Assembly: GCF_031583025.1 (NCBI RefSeq)
Contig: NZ_CP134062.1
Span: 5,491,234-5,555,233, forward strand
From: Mycobacterium sp. Z3061
GTDB lineage: Bacteria; Actinomycetota; Actinomycetes; Mycobacteriales; Mycobacteriaceae
Length of the DNA: 64,000 nucleotides
Reading direction: 5' to 3'
This document shows, in pieces, positions 42,501 through 51,395 of the stretch (positions are counted from its first letter, which is position 1; each line of letters opens with the position of its first letter). A program made the translations under genes and the position numbers. The notes beneath the pieces are model-generated. The model searched no databases, was not told where the DNA came from, and worked only from the letters and a program-made list of their open reading frames with translations.

Positions 42501-42823
42501 ATCGGCGCCAACGGCGCCCGCTGCAACGCCACCGCACACGCCACCGCATCCGAAGCACGCGCGAACGCGGCCACGAAACTGTCACCCTCACCCTGCTCCA
42601 CCGGACGCACCCCGCCACAGGCGGCCACCGCCTCGTCCACCGTCCGGTTCAACAACCCCAGCGCAGCCGTCATCTGCTCAGGCTGGGTCTCCCACAACGC
42701 CGTCGAACCCTCGACATCAGCCAACAGCAACGTCACCGTCCCCGTCGGCAACAACTCACTCACACCCAACTCACCCCAGGTCAGCGCCGGCATCTCCGCA
42801 TGTTGGCTCATGCTAGCCAGCAT
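39509..42823 (-). CDS. Cyclase / STAND-ATPase / LuxR regulator, copy 1
   Basis: About 1104 residues. The N-terminal class III nucleotidyl-cyclase homology domain (about 28-195) has ADVEGST and GEGDSF for metal binding and NRTARIRD for the catalytic Asn/Arg region. An NB-ARC-like ATPase follows (LTGAGGVGKTRLA; LLVLDNCEHLLDA). Next come about 600 residues of helical TPR-like repeats. A LuxR helix-turn-helix (LTPMELDVARLVAEGLGNK ... VSPRTVQSHLRHAYAKLG) ends the protein. The start is ATG 42823, shared in sequence context with copy 2; ATG 42811 is an alternative. M. tuberculosis has several such proteins. The signal sensed is unknown, and the target could be the nearby nitroreductase, P450 and SDR genes. 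Confidence 0.87.
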   Translation of the reverse strand: MLASMSQHAEMPALTWGELGVSELLPTGTVTLLLADVEGSTALWETQPEQMTAALGLLNRTVDEAVAACGGVRPVEQGEGDSFVAAFARASDAVACAVALQRAPLAPIRIRIGLHTGEIQLRDEGNYAGPTINRTARIRDLAHGGQTVLSGVTESLVVDRLPEGVWLSDLGSYPLRGVPRPERVMQLCHPDLRNDFPPLRVRTEIASHNLPAQLTSFVGRQTQMSDVRQLVISNRLVTLTGAGGVGKTRLAVEVSSLLNPEFPDGIRYVDLAPITNAAVAPLTVARTLGLPDQPGRSTMELLVRFLGEKSMLLVLDNCEHLLDACGDMVVELLGCCPQLTILSTSREPLGVPGELTWRVPSLSLAGEAVELFADRARQARPDFVVNEGNTALIREICERLDGMPLAIELAAARIRALSLQQIGSSLHDRFRLLTGGARTAVRRQQTLRASVDWSHALLTDPERVLFRRLAVFTGGFDLEAAQAIGACTEMESYQLLDQLSLLVDKSLVVALETSNDGGMRYSLLETVRQYAQEKLGESGEAEETRTRHRDYYTATATELASQGLAGVERLLAWARAESDNLRAAFAWSLDSGDRESALRLASSLQEFWLRTGIFREALAAFDAVLTDRRPEEIAPGVWVRAVADQCAIAGWAGAHGHTDLAQEALEVARKLDDPALLARALGACGTATFYNAEVAQAHFTEAIELARAAGEEWSLMPIFSYQATAAVVAGEPLAAVAAAEAGRDLADALGDGFFSRNNRAWLGCGLWFHGDLDEAIEVLRSVVAEAEAAADPSATIFGQVCLSGTLAFHGQVAAAHSAALAALAASDSVGGMTEDTVNGAIAHAALAGGDAEAARQAAQEALRHSVPDREAFTRSVAPLAEALLACGDLVAARHWVDECIAMVPGIFKMTALTVRAFIAAAQGEPEQAERDVHDALTIAAQTQGYMKVADTLECLARLAADEGNAAYAARLLGAAHGIRQRKGHARYPMYQAGYEAAVAAVREVLGDSAFGDAWAEGAALSIEEAIAYAQRGRGERKRPASGWGALTPMELDVARLVAEGLGNKDIGARLFVSPRTVQSHLRHAYAKLGLTSRVQLVQEVLRHA

Positions 42824-42880
42824 CACGCCCAACGCCGCCCACTACATCCGCCAGAAGGCGCAATTCCCGGGGGGAACTAT

Positions 42881-43324
42881 TCAGGGGGTGGGCCGCAGAG
42901 CGATCACCGGAATCGGTCGCGATGTCTTCTTCTGGTACTCGACATAACGGTTGGCGTTGTTCTTGTTGACGATTTTCCACAGCCGCGCGTAGTCGAGGCT
43001 GTCGGGCAACACGGGGTGGGCGGTGACTGCAAAACGCCTTGAGCCGACGTTGATCTCGACCTCGGGATTCGCCTTTAAGTTGTGATACCAACCGGGAGCT
43101 TTGGGATAGCCGGCTTTCGATGCCACGACCAGGTAATCGTCGCCATCTTTGGCGTAGGTCAGCGTGTTCGTGCGCGCCTTACCCGTCTTGGCACCAACCG
43201 TGTGCAGGAGCAGGTTGGGTGGCATGCCCGGCACCCGGTGCCCGATCCGGCCATTCGTCGCCTGATAGATCTTGTCGTGCAGACTGAGGAACTTGAACAG
43301 GACCTTCTCGGTCTTGGATGTCAT
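42881..43324 (-). CDS. Deazaflavin (F420)-dependent nitroreductase family protein
   Basis: A 147-residue protein of the Ddn/F420-dependent reductase family (split beta barrel). The family blocks are GMPPNLLLHTVGAKTGKART, YLVVASKAGYPKAPGWYHNLKANP and NRYVEYQKKTSRPIPVIAL. Members use reduced F420 to reduce quinones and other substrates; the Trp-Tyr pair in GWYHNL is part of the typical pocket. The start is ATG 43324. The gene lies between the two large LuxR-type genes, all on the minus strand with gaps of 57 bp on each side, so co-expression is likely. Confidence 0.85.
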   Translation of the reverse strand: MTSKTEKVLFKFLSLHDKIYQATNGRIGHRVPGMPPNLLLHTVGAKTGKARTNTLTYAKDGDDYLVVASKAGYPKAPGWYHNLKANPEVEINVGSRRFAVTAHPVLPDSLDYARLWKIVNKNNANRYVEYQKKTSRPIPVIALRPTP

Positions 43325-43380
43325 CTGCCCAGTCTTGCCGAGCCACGTCGTGCTGCGCCAGATACCGGGCCCACAACCCG

Positions 43381-46300
43381 TCAGGCCCGTCTGCCGCTTT
43401 CCTGGACGAGCTGGACGCGGGAGGTCAACCCGAGCTTGGCGTAGACGTGCGTGAGATGACTCTGGACGGTGCGCGGTGAAATGAACAACCGCGCGCCGAT
43501 GTCTTTGTTGCCCAACCCTTCTGCGACCAGACGTACTACGTCGAGTTCCATGGGGGTCAAGGAAGCCCAGCCCGTCGCGGGACGTTTGCGCTCGCCCCGG
43601 CCGCGCTGGGCATAGGCGATGGCTTCTTCGACGGACAGAGCTGCACCTTCGGCCCATGCCACATCGAAATCGTGCTGTCCCAACGCTTCCCGGACTTTCA
43701 CCACCGTGGCGTCGTAATCCGCGTGATACATCGGCAGCCGGGGTCTTTCGGAGCGCTGACGAAGATCCTGCGCCGCACCGAGAATCCGCGCCGCACCGGC
43801 GCAGTTGCCAACGTCGGCCGCCAGGCCAGCGAGGATTTCCAGAGCGTCGGCCACCCCCACATATGCTCGGGTGCGGGCGGCGACAACCAGTGCCTCGTGA
43901 GCGTCTCGTTCGGCCTGGTCCGGCTCGGCCTGCGCGAGGGCGACCCGGGCCCGTCCCGTCAGGGCCAGGATCTGGTGGCATCCCGGGGCGACGGCGACGG
44001 TGTCGTCCGCCCAGCGCCGCGCGGCGACGAGGTCACCGCAGCCCAGGGCTGCGTCGGTCATCGGAACGATGCTCCGGGTGAACAACTCTTTCAGCGGATA
44101 GGTATGCCGCATCGCCGCCTCGCAGGCGTCTCTGGCCGCCACCGCGTCGCCACCGGCCAGGGCGGCGCCGGCCAGCGGCACGTAGGCCGTGTCCTGGTGG
44201 AAGCCGCCCAGGGCACTCGCGGCCTCAATAGCTGCCGCGGCCGCGGTGTGCGCCGACGCGACATCACCTCGCAGCGCGAGCGCCTGGCCGAGGGTGATCA
44301 GACCGAACGTCTCCATCGCGCGATCTTCGGCGGTGCGCGCGTCCTCCACCAGCGACCGCGCCAGCTCGACGGCCTCGCTCAATTTGCCCTGCATACCCAG
44401 CGCAATGCTGACGAATGCCTGAGAGTAGCGGGATATGAACCCGTCGCCGAGCGTGTCGGCGATGGCGCGGCCTTCCTGACCGGCTGCCTCAGCTGCGATC
44501 GGATCGCCGGCGACAGTGCAGGCGAAGGACTGATAGGCGCGGAGGTGGCATTGCACAGACAGCTCACCCGACGCGCGGGCCAGCTCGATCGCCTCGTTGA
44601 AGTACGCGTCGGCGCTGTAGAAATTGAGCATGCCGCAGCCCATCAGGATGCGTGCCACGAGCGCCGGGTCGTCGAGTTGACGCGCGACGGCCAGTGCCCG
44701 CTCCGCTCGCTGCAGGCTGGCCGGAACGGACACCCAGACCGCGAGAACCGCCGCGTCGGCGACTGCGCGGACCAGGATGGCCGGCTCGATGCCGCTCGAC
44801 TCGTAGAGGTCGTCGGCAAAGACGGCGTCGAAAGCGGCCAGCCCCTCACGGAACCGCCCGCGTGTCAACCAGAACTGCTGCAACGACGCCGCGAGCTCGA
44901 GCGCCGTCCCGACCTGCGCCGTCTCGCGACTCCACGCGTGGGCCGCTCGTAGATTGTCTATCTCGACGTCGGCCCACTGCACCAGTGGACCTTGCGGTCC
45001 TGACGCAAGGGCAGCCGCGGTGGTGGTGTAAAAGTCGCGGTGCCGGGCGCGCACCGTCCCGGCTTCGCCTGACTCGCCGAGCTTTTCGAGTCCGTACTGA
45101 CGCACCGTCTCCAGCACGCGGTACCGCATCGCGTTGTGAACTTCCTCAGCGACGAGGAGCGACTTGTCGACCAGCAGCCCGAGAACATCAATCAGCTGGA
45201 AACGCTCGACCTCGGTGTCGGCCCCCACCGCGTGCGCGGCGTCCAGGTCGAACCCGCCCATGAAGACCGCGAGGCGGCGGAAGAGGATGCGCTCAGGTTC
45301 GGTGAGCATCGCGTGCGACCAGTCCACCGACGCCCGCAGCGTCTGCTGGCGGCGCACCGCGGTACGCGCTCCACCGGTGAGCAACCGGAACCGGTCGTGC
45401 AGGCTGTCGAAGATCTGTTGCAGCGACAGCGCCCTGATCCGCGCTGCGGCCAACTCGATTGCCAGGGGCATGCCGTCGAGGCGCTCACAGACCTCTCCTA
45501 TGAGCGCGGTATTGTCCTGGCCCACAACGAAATCCGGCCGCACCCGGCGGGCGCGGTCAATAAACAGATCGACCGCCTCGTCGGCAAGCGACAATGACGG
45601 CACCCGCCAGCTCAGCTCGCCGGGCACGCCCAGTTGCTCTCGACTGGTGGCCAGGATGGTCAATTGCGGACAGGTCGGCAGTAACTCGACCACGAGCTGC
45701 CCGCACGCATCGAGCAAATGCTCGCAGTTGTCGAGCAGCAGCAGCACTTTCTTCGGGCTGAAGAACTGCAGCAGCAGTTCCCTCGTCGAGCGGCCCGGTT
45801 GATCGGGCAATCCCAGGGTGCGCGCGACCGTCACCGGCGCTGCGGCGGGATTGGTAAGGGGCGCAAGGTCGATGTACCACACACCATCGGCGAACTCAGC
45901 GGCCAGTTGCCCCGCCAGTTCCACCGCCAGTCTCGTCTTGCCCGCGCCCCCGGCGCCCGTCAGTGTCACCAACCGGTTGTCGGTGATGAGCTGACGCAAG
46001 TCCGCCAGCTGCGCGTGGCGTCCGACGAAACTGGTCAGCCGCGCCGGAAGATTGTGCGACGCAACGACAGTCCGCACCCGCAGCGGCGGGAACTCGCTTT
46101 GCAGATCCGGATGACACAACTGCACCACCCGCTCAGGACGCGGCACACCCCGCAACGCATAACGACCCAGCTCGGTCAGCCATACCCCGTCGGGCAACCG
46201 GTCCATCACCAACGATTCGGTCACCCCCGACAACACGGTCTGCCCACCATGCGCCAGATCACGAATCCGGGCCGTTCGGTTGATCGTCGGCCCCGCGTAG

Positions 46301-46677
46301 TTACCCTCGTCGCGCAGTTGAATCTCGCCGGTATGCAACCCGATCCGAATCCGGATCGGGGCCAGCGGCGCCCGCTGCAACGCCACCGCACACGCCACCG
46401 CATCCGAAGCACGCGCGAACGCGGCTACGAAGCTGTCGCCCTCACCCTGCTCCACCGGCCGCACGCCGTCATACGCGGCAACCAATTCGTCCACAGTCCG
46501 GTTCAACGACGCCAGGGCGGCGGCCATCGCCTCAGGCTGGGTCTCCCACAGCGCAGTCGACCCCTCCACGTCCGCGAGCAGCAGCGTCACCGTCCCGGTC
46601 GGCAGGAACTCGCTCACACTCAAATCACCCCAGGTCAGCGCCGGCATCTCCGCGTGTTGGCTCATGGTAGCCAGCAT
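43381..46677 (-). CDS. Cyclase / STAND-ATPase / LuxR regulator, copy 2
   Basis: A 1098-residue paralogue of the gene at 39509-42823 with the same domain order: class III cyclase domain (ADVEGST, GEGDSF, NRTARIRD), STAND ATPase (LTGAGGAGKTRLA; LLLDNCEHLLDA), TPR-like repeats and a C-terminal LuxR helix-turn-helix (LTPMELDVVRLVAEGLGNK). The first 200 residues are almost the same as in copy 1, while the TPR region has diverged, which suggests a duplication with retained or converted sensor/cyclase parts and different input or partner specificity. ATG 46677 (MLATMSQ) is conserved against copy 1 (MLASMSQ). It is divergent from the P450 gene across about 140 bp. Confidence 0.87.
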   Translation of the reverse strand: MLATMSQHAEMPALTWGDLSVSEFLPTGTVTLLLADVEGSTALWETQPEAMAAALASLNRTVDELVAAYDGVRPVEQGEGDSFVAAFARASDAVACAVALQRAPLAPIRIRIGLHTGEIQLRDEGNYAGPTINRTARIRDLAHGGQTVLSGVTESLVMDRLPDGVWLTELGRYALRGVPRPERVVQLCHPDLQSEFPPLRVRTVVASHNLPARLTSFVGRHAQLADLRQLITDNRLVTLTGAGGAGKTRLAVELAGQLAAEFADGVWYIDLAPLTNPAAAPVTVARTLGLPDQPGRSTRELLLQFFSPKKVLLLLDNCEHLLDACGQLVVELLPTCPQLTILATSREQLGVPGELSWRVPSLSLADEAVDLFIDRARRVRPDFVVGQDNTALIGEVCERLDGMPLAIELAAARIRALSLQQIFDSLHDRFRLLTGGARTAVRRQQTLRASVDWSHAMLTEPERILFRRLAVFMGGFDLDAAHAVGADTEVERFQLIDVLGLLVDKSLLVAEEVHNAMRYRVLETVRQYGLEKLGESGEAGTVRARHRDFYTTTAAALASGPQGPLVQWADVEIDNLRAAHAWSRETAQVGTALELAASLQQFWLTRGRFREGLAAFDAVFADDLYESSGIEPAILVRAVADAAVLAVWVSVPASLQRAERALAVARQLDDPALVARILMGCGMLNFYSADAYFNEAIELARASGELSVQCHLRAYQSFACTVAGDPIAAEAAGQEGRAIADTLGDGFISRYSQAFVSIALGMQGKLSEAVELARSLVEDARTAEDRAMETFGLITLGQALALRGDVASAHTAAAAAIEAASALGGFHQDTAYVPLAGAALAGGDAVAARDACEAAMRHTYPLKELFTRSIVPMTDAALGCGDLVAARRWADDTVAVAPGCHQILALTGRARVALAQAEPDQAERDAHEALVVAARTRAYVGVADALEILAGLAADVGNCAGAARILGAAQDLRQRSERPRLPMYHADYDATVVKVREALGQHDFDVAWAEGAALSVEEAIAYAQRGRGERKRPATGWASLTPMELDVVRLVAEGLGNKDIGARLFISPRTVQSHLTHVYAKLGLTSRVQLVQESGRRA

Positions 46678-46815
46678 CAGGCCCGCAACCCAGGCATTAC
46701 ATCCGCCAGACCGCGCAAATTGCGGCGTGCTTCCCGCGGAATTGCGCTATCGGCCGGTCAGAACTACGCGCTGCGGCGGATGGAATTGGTGGGCCGTCAC
46801 CGAATAGTCGAGGCC

Positions 46816-48027
46816 ATGACCATCACAACCGCGCTCGAATGCCCCACCATCGCCTACGCCCACCTCACCGACCCGGAGGAAGCACACCAGGCGATCGCCG
46901 AAGCCCGCGCCCAAGCACCGATCGCCCTGGGCCCCTACGGTCCCGAGGTGTTGAGTCACGAGCTGGTGCGAACCGTGTTGCGAGACAACCGGTTCGTCAC
47001 GGCCGAAGGCTTGGGACTGGGCGCGTTCGGCGTCACCTCCGGTCCCCTCTGGGACCGCGCCATCAGCAACATCCTGGGAATGGACGGGGTCGAACACCAT
47101 CGACTGCGCCGACTCGTGTCGAAGGCGTTCTCGCCGCGCGCCGCCGACCGCTTTCGCAGCCTGACGGTCGACGTCATCACCAACCTGGTGGAACACGTCG
47201 CGGGTATCGGGCACTGCGACCTCGTCACCGATATCGCCAAGGGTTACCCGACGGCCATCATCTGCGCCCTGCTGGGCGCACCCGTCGAGGACTGGCATCT
47301 GTTCTCCGACTGGACCGAGGACATCAAGAAACTGTTCGAGCCCAGCGTCGCCGACGATGCCCCGGTGATCCTCGCGGCGTGGAACGAATTGGACGCCTAC
47401 CTCGAGGACCTGATCGCCCGGCGCCGCGCATCGCTGAGCGACGACCTGATCTCCGACCTCATCCGGGCCGAAGACGACGGAGACCGACTCACCCACGACG
47501 AGCTGCTCATGCTGTGCGCCACGTTGCTCGGTGCCGGCACCGATACCACCCGCAACCAACTCGCCGCGGCGGTTCAGGCCCTGGCAGCGCACCCGGCCCA
47601 GTGGGACATGTTGGCCCGTCACCCCGAGCTGGCGCTCGATGCCGTCCATGAGCTGATGCGTTACCGGCCAATCATTTTCGGCGTCATCCGGCAGGCCGCC
47701 GAGGACGTCGAACTGGCCGGGGTCCCGATAGCCGCCGGCACGATCGTGTTCGCGAACATCGCCTCGGCCAACCGCGATCCCGAGATCTACGAGGACCCGG
47801 ACCGCGTGGACATCACCCGGGTAGGCCCGGTGCCGATCCTGAACTTCGGTGGCGGAGTGCACTACTGCCTCGGTGCTCACCTCGCCCGCCTCGAGCTGAC
47901 GGAAGCGCTTCGGGTGATCACCACGCGGATGCCCAATCCCCGCCTGAGCGGTCCCGTGCAATGGAAGGCGATGGCCGGCATCACCGGACCCCTCAGCGTG
48001 CCGCTCGAGTTCGACCCCGCAGACTGA
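46816..48027 (+). CDS. Cytochrome P450
   Basis: A 403-residue soluble bacterial P450. The I-helix has LLGAGTDTTRNQ, the K-helix ExxR is in HELMRYRP and the haem-binding loop is FGGGVHYCLGAHLAR with the axial Cys. It inserts one oxygen atom into a substrate, with electrons from a ferredoxin; no ferredoxin or reductase gene is adjacent. The substrate cannot be read from sequence; it resembles bacterial CYPs acting on lipids, steroids or terpenoids. The start is ATG 46816, with an in-frame ATG about 36 bp upstream. The SDR gene begins 5 bp after its stop, so the two probably act on the same compound. Confidence 0.93.
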   Translation: MTITTALECPTIAYAHLTDPEEAHQAIAEARAQAPIALGPYGPEVLSHELVRTVLRDNRFVTAEGLGLGAFGVTSGPLWDRAISNILGMDGVEHHRLRRLVSKAFSPRAADRFRSLTVDVITNLVEHVAGIGHCDLVTDIAKGYPTAIICALLGAPVEDWHLFSDWTEDIKKLFEPSVADDAPVILAAWNELDAYLEDLIARRRASLSDDLISDLIRAEDDGDRLTHDELLMLCATLLGAGTDTTRNQLAAAVQALAAHPAQWDMLARHPELALDAVHELMRYRPIIFGVIRQAAEDVELAGVPIAAGTIVFANIASANRDPEIYEDPDRVDITRVGPVPILNFGGGVHYCLGAHLARLELTEALRVITTRMPNPRLSGPVQWKAMAGITGPLSVPLEFDPAD

Positions 48028-48032
48028 GAGCC

Positions 48033-48902
48033 ATGACCAACTGGACCGCCGCGGATCTCCCCTCGTTCGCCGGACGCACCGTCATCATCACCGGCGCCAA
48101 CAGCGGACTCGGTGAGGTGACCGCCCGTGAGCTGGCCGGCCGGGGAGCCAAGATCATCATGGCCGTCCGCAACACGGCCAAGGGCGAGAAAGCGGCAGCC
48201 AGCATTCGCGGCCTGGTCGAGGTCCGGGCCCTCGACCTGCAGGATCTGTCGTCGGTACGGCTGTTCGCCGACGGCGTCGACGGCGCCGACATCCTGATCA
48301 ACAACGCCGGCATCATGGCCGCCCCGTATTCGATGACCAAGGACGGCTTCGAGAGCCAGATCGGCACCAACCACCTCGGCCACTTCGCGCTGACCAACCT
48401 GCTGCTGCCGAGGCTCAGCGACCGTGTCGTGACGGTGTCCTCGATGGCACACTGGCCCGGCCGGATCGACCTGGCTGACCTGAACTACCAGCACCGCCGC
48501 TATGCGCCGTGGCTGGCCTACGCGCAGTCCAAGCTGGCCAACCTGTTGTTCACCAGCGAACTGCAACGCCGGCTCGACCAGGCCGGTTCGCCGCTGCGCT
48601 CGCTGGCCGCGCACCCGGGCTACTCGCACACGAACCTGCAGGGTGCCTCGGGGCGCAAGCTCAGTGACGCGGTCATGTCGACGGCCACTCGCATCGTGGC
48701 CACCGACGCCGACTTCGGTGCACGGCAGACGCTGTACGCCGCCTCCCAGGATGTGCCCGGCAACTCGTTCATCGGCCCGCGATTCGGTTACGTCGGCCGG
48801 ACCCAGCCCGTCGGGCGCAGCCGGGCCGCCCGCGACACCAAGACCGCCGCCGCGCTGTGGGAGCTGTCCGAGCAGCTCACCGGCACCAAATTTCCCCTCT
48901 GA
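48033..48902 (+). CDS. Short-chain dehydrogenase/reductase
   Basis: A 289-residue NAD(P)-dependent oxidoreductase with a Rossmann fold. The cofactor motif is TGANSGLG near residue 20, NNAG is present at about 91, and the catalytic Ser (VSSMAHW) and YAQSK motif (Tyr-x3-Lys) are intact. It belongs to the retinol-dehydrogenase-like group with several mycobacterial members. ATG 48033 lies 5 bp after the P450 stop, and the longer frame into that gene is rejected. It is probably co-transcribed with the P450, oxidising or reducing the hydroxyl or carbonyl produced. A palindrome follows 28 bp downstream. Confidence 0.92.
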   Translation: MTNWTAADLPSFAGRTVIITGANSGLGEVTARELAGRGAKIIMAVRNTAKGEKAAASIRGLVEVRALDLQDLSSVRLFADGVDGADILINNAGIMAAPYSMTKDGFESQIGTNHLGHFALTNLLLPRLSDRVVTVSSMAHWPGRIDLADLNYQHRRYAPWLAYAQSKLANLLFTSELQRRLDQAGSPLRSLAAHPGYSHTNLQGASGRKLSDAVMSTATRIVATDADFGARQTLYAASQDVPGNSFIGPRFGYVGRTQPVGRSRAARDTKTAAALWELSEQLTGTKFPL

Positions 48903-48930
48903 ACCCCGCCGAGCCTGGGGGCCCCTCCCG

Positions 48931-48996
48931 CTCGCGAGCAGACGCAAAATCGCCCTGGAGCGCACGCTCCGGGGCGATTTTGCGTCTGCTCGCGAG
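48931..48996. repeat. GAGCAGACGCAAA palindrome, copy 2
   Basis: Perfect 25-bp arms (48931-48955 and 48972-48996), extended inward by GGAGCG/CGCTCC, so almost the whole 66 bp folds. It lies after the SDR gene and before rplY, at the right border of the accessory block, where it may end the P450-SDR transcript. Confidence 0.88.
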
Positions 48997-49117
48997 GGTG
49001 CGATAACCTGGCCCGGCGTCACGGCGAGGGTGGCTGGTCATCAGACCAGCACCGTTATCGACGGAGACCGGCATTCTGTCGCGATCCCTGGCCGTGCCCT
49101 ACACACAGGAGCGACAC

Positions 49118-49777
49118 ATGGCTAAAGCGACAGTCAACCAACTTGCCGTTACGGTGCGCAGCGAGACCGGCAAGGGCGCATCCCGCCGGGCCCGCCGCGA
49201 GGGCAAGATTCCCGCCGTCCTCTACGGCCACGGCAGCGACCCCCAGCATCTTGAGCTGCCCGGACACGACTTCGCGGCCGTGCTGCGACACTCGGGCACC
49301 AACGCGGTGCTGACCCTGGACATCGCCGGCAAGGAGCAGCTCGCGCTGACCAAGGCCATCGAGATCCACCCGATCAGGCGCACCATCCAGCACGCCGACC
49401 TCATCATCGTGCGTCGCGGCGAGAAGGTGACCGTCGAGGTCAACGTCGTCGTCGAGGGCGACGCAGGTCCTGACACCCTGGTCACCCAGGACGCCAACAC
49501 CATCGAGATCGAGGCTGAGGCGCTGTCGATCCCCGAACAGCTCACCGTGTCCATCGAGGGCGCCGAGGCCGGTACCCAGTTCACCGCAGGCCAGATCGAG
49601 CTGCCCCGCGGCGTGAACCTGATCTCCGACCCGGAACTGCTCGTAGTCAACGTGGTGCAGGCGCCGACGGCCGAGGACCTTGCCGAAGAGGGCGCGGGCG
49701 ATGAAGGCGGAGCTGCCGAAGGCGAGAGCGAGGCCGGCGAGGAAGCCGCCGAGGCAGCCGAAGCCGAGTCCGAGTAG
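49118..49777 (+). CDS. rplY: Ribosomal protein bL25, CTC form
   Basis: A 219-residue bL25 of the long CTC type that binds 5S rRNA. The N-terminal L25 domain (about 8-95) has [21 protein letters not shown] and [12 protein letters not shown]. The CTC domain follows, then an acidic Glu/Ala/Gly tail of about 40 residues. ATG 49118 follows ACAGGAGCGAC; an in-frame upstream ATG at 49094 is rejected because of the ribosome-binding site. pth follows after 6 bp, as in M. tuberculosis (Rv1015c-Rv1014c). Confidence 0.96.
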   Translation: MAKATVNQLAVTVRSETGKGASRRARREGKIPAVLYGHGSDPQHLELPGHDFAAVLRHSGTNAVLTLDIAGKEQLALTKAIEIHPIRRTIQHADLIIVRRGEKVTVEVNVVVEGDAGPDTLVTQDANTIEIEAEALSIPEQLTVSIEGAEAGTQFTAGQIELPRGVNLISDPELLVVNVVQAPTAEDLAEEGAGDEGGAAEGESEAGEEAAEAAEAESE

Positions 49778-49783
49778 CGCGAC

Positions 49784-50359
49784 GTGGCCGAACCCCTCCT
49801 GGTGGTCGGCCTGGGCAATCCCGGCGAGAACTACGCCCGGACCCGGCACAACGTCGGGTTCATGGTTGCCGACGTCCTCGCCGCCCGGCTGGGAGCGAAA
49901 TTCAAGGCGCACAAGCGTTCTGGTGCCGAGATAAGCACCGGCCGGTTGGCGGGACGTGCGGTGGTGCTGGCCAAGCCACGCTGCTACATGAACGAGTCGG
50001 GCCGCCAAGTGGGCCCGTTGGCCAAGTTCTATTCGGTGCAACCGGCCGACATCGTGGTGCTGCACGACGAACTCGACCTCGACTTCGGACGCATCCGGCT
50101 CAAGCTGGGCGGCGGCGAAGGTGGTCACAACGGGTTGCGTTCGGTGGCTGCCGCGTTGGGCACCAAGGACTTTCACCGAGTCCGGATAGGGATCGGCCGT
50201 CCCCCGGGGCGCAAAGACCCGGCGGCCTTCGTCCTGGAGCCCTTCAACGCCGCCGAGCGCGCCGAGGTACCCACGATCTGCGAGCAGGCCGCCGATGCCA
50301 CGGAGATGCTCATCGAACTCGGTCTCGAGCCCGCGCAAAACCGTGTGCATGCGTGGTAG
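49784..50359 (+). CDS. pth: Peptidyl-tRNA hydrolase
   Basis: A 191-residue Pth, recycling tRNA from peptidyl-tRNA. Signatures are [21 protein letters not shown] with catalytic His near residue 22, [14 protein letters not shown], and the [28 protein letters not shown] block with catalytic Asp. The start is GTG 49784, 6 bp after rplY, and it is likely co-transcribed. Full family length. Confidence 0.97.
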   Translation: MAEPLLVVGLGNPGENYARTRHNVGFMVADVLAARLGAKFKAHKRSGAEISTGRLAGRAVVLAKPRCYMNESGRQVGPLAKFYSVQPADIVVLHDELDLDFGRIRLKLGGGEGGHNGLRSVAAALGTKDFHRVRIGIGRPPGRKDPAAFVLEPFNAAERAEVPTICEQAADATEMLIELGLEPAQNRVHAW

Positions 50360-50393
50360 GCCGGCCAACCGGAATCCCGTAACGTCGGCCCGG

Positions 50394-51368
50394 ATGCGGA
50401 GGATACGACGCAAGCCATGGATCGCATACCCGTTGTTGGCGACCGCCGTACTGCTGGCCACAACGGGTTGTGAACCTGCGCCGACCCCGCCGCCGGCGCA
50501 CCTGTCGGACCTTTGCTCGACCTTGCCGATCGCTGATGTTCAGAGCACCTACCACCGCGTGACGCCCACGCTGCTGGCGACAAAGCGCCTGGACGCTTCG
50601 AAACTGCACCCGGCAGGTATGGCGTCGTGTCATTACAGCCCGAAGGACGACTTGGGCGGGGTGGTGCTGGGCGTTCCGATCGGCGGCCCGGTTGCCGAAG
50701 TCGCGAATCTCATCGGTGGGCGCCGCGCCCGAAACAGCCAGGACGTCACCGTCGATTCCGACAAAGCGTTTTTCGTGCGCGGGGAGACCGAGTCGGCGAT
50801 TGCCGTGGATCACGGCTCGATGCAGTTCGTGCTCACCTGGACACCACTACTGGGCGCACCCAATGAGATGGTCACGCAGCAGCAACTGGTCATCCTGGCC
50901 AGGATCGTCGCCCAGAAGCTGCCGACGGATTTCGTTCCACCGCAACAGGATATCGCTCCCGAATGCGCCGGCGTCCGGGTCGCCGAACACATCGTCGGCG
51001 GAAAAGTGGCGATGGCGCGCGGCAGTGCCAACAGCGAAACGCTGAACTGCCACTACCTGGGTCCCACCGGCATCCTCAGTGCCAGTGCCGCCAGGGAGGC
51101 CGGCCACTTCGTCGATGACCAGATCCGCATCCTGCGCAGCGGGTCGCGAAACCTCGTCGACCCACCCGTCACCGACGACACGGCTTTGATGGCCCTCAGC
51201 GCCAACAGCATGTACATAGAGGGCTACCTGACCGACTGCTGCACGCTGCAATTCGAACACCGTGCGGTCAACGACGCCTTGGACTACAGCGCCGAATTCG
51301 ATACGGCGCAACGCGAATTCGTGTCCAGCTTCATTTCGGCGACGCGCGACTGGTCACGCCGGCGCTGA
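50394..51368 (+). CDS. Putative lipoprotein of unknown function
   Basis: A 324-residue exported lipoprotein. The basic N terminus RRIRRKP and a hydrophobic core end in LLATTGC (lipobox Cys26), followed by a Pro-rich linker. The mature part looks like two similar Cys-containing halves (LCSTLPIADVQ ... ASCHY, and ECAGVRVAEHIVGG ... LNCHYLG), an arrangement reminiscent of DUF3558-type mycobacterial lipoproteins. A CC pair occurs near residue 280. ATG 50394 is chosen because the signal peptide begins there; the frame runs further up into pth. It follows pth by 34 bp. Function is unknown. Confidence 0.8.
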   Translation: MRRIRRKPWIAYPLLATAVLLATTGCEPAPTPPPAHLSDLCSTLPIADVQSTYHRVTPTLLATKRLDASKLHPAGMASCHYSPKDDLGGVVLGVPIGGPVAEVANLIGGRRARNSQDVTVDSDKAFFVRGETESAIAVDHGSMQFVLTWTPLLGAPNEMVTQQQLVILARIVAQKLPTDFVPPQQDIAPECAGVRVAEHIVGGKVAMARGSANSETLNCHYLGPTGILSASAAREAGHFVDDQIRILRSGSRNLVDPPVTDDTALMALSANSMYIEGYLTDCCTLQFEHRAVNDALDYSAEFDTAQREFVSSFISATRDWSRRR

Positions 51369-51395
51369 CCAACCCGCGAGCGCCCGCGCGGGCGG

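Noticed and set aside
43325..43981. N-terminal extension of the nitroreductase frame
   Set aside because: It overlaps the second LuxR-type gene in another frame and does not resemble the family; ATG 43324 gives the usual length.
45718..46815. 366-codon N-terminal extension of the P450 frame
   Set aside because: It runs antisense through the second LuxR-type gene and reads as His/Arg/Gln-rich noise; the P450 fold begins near 46816.
49055..50461. 468-codon minus-strand frame over rplY and pth
   Set aside because: Antisense to two clear housekeeping genes.
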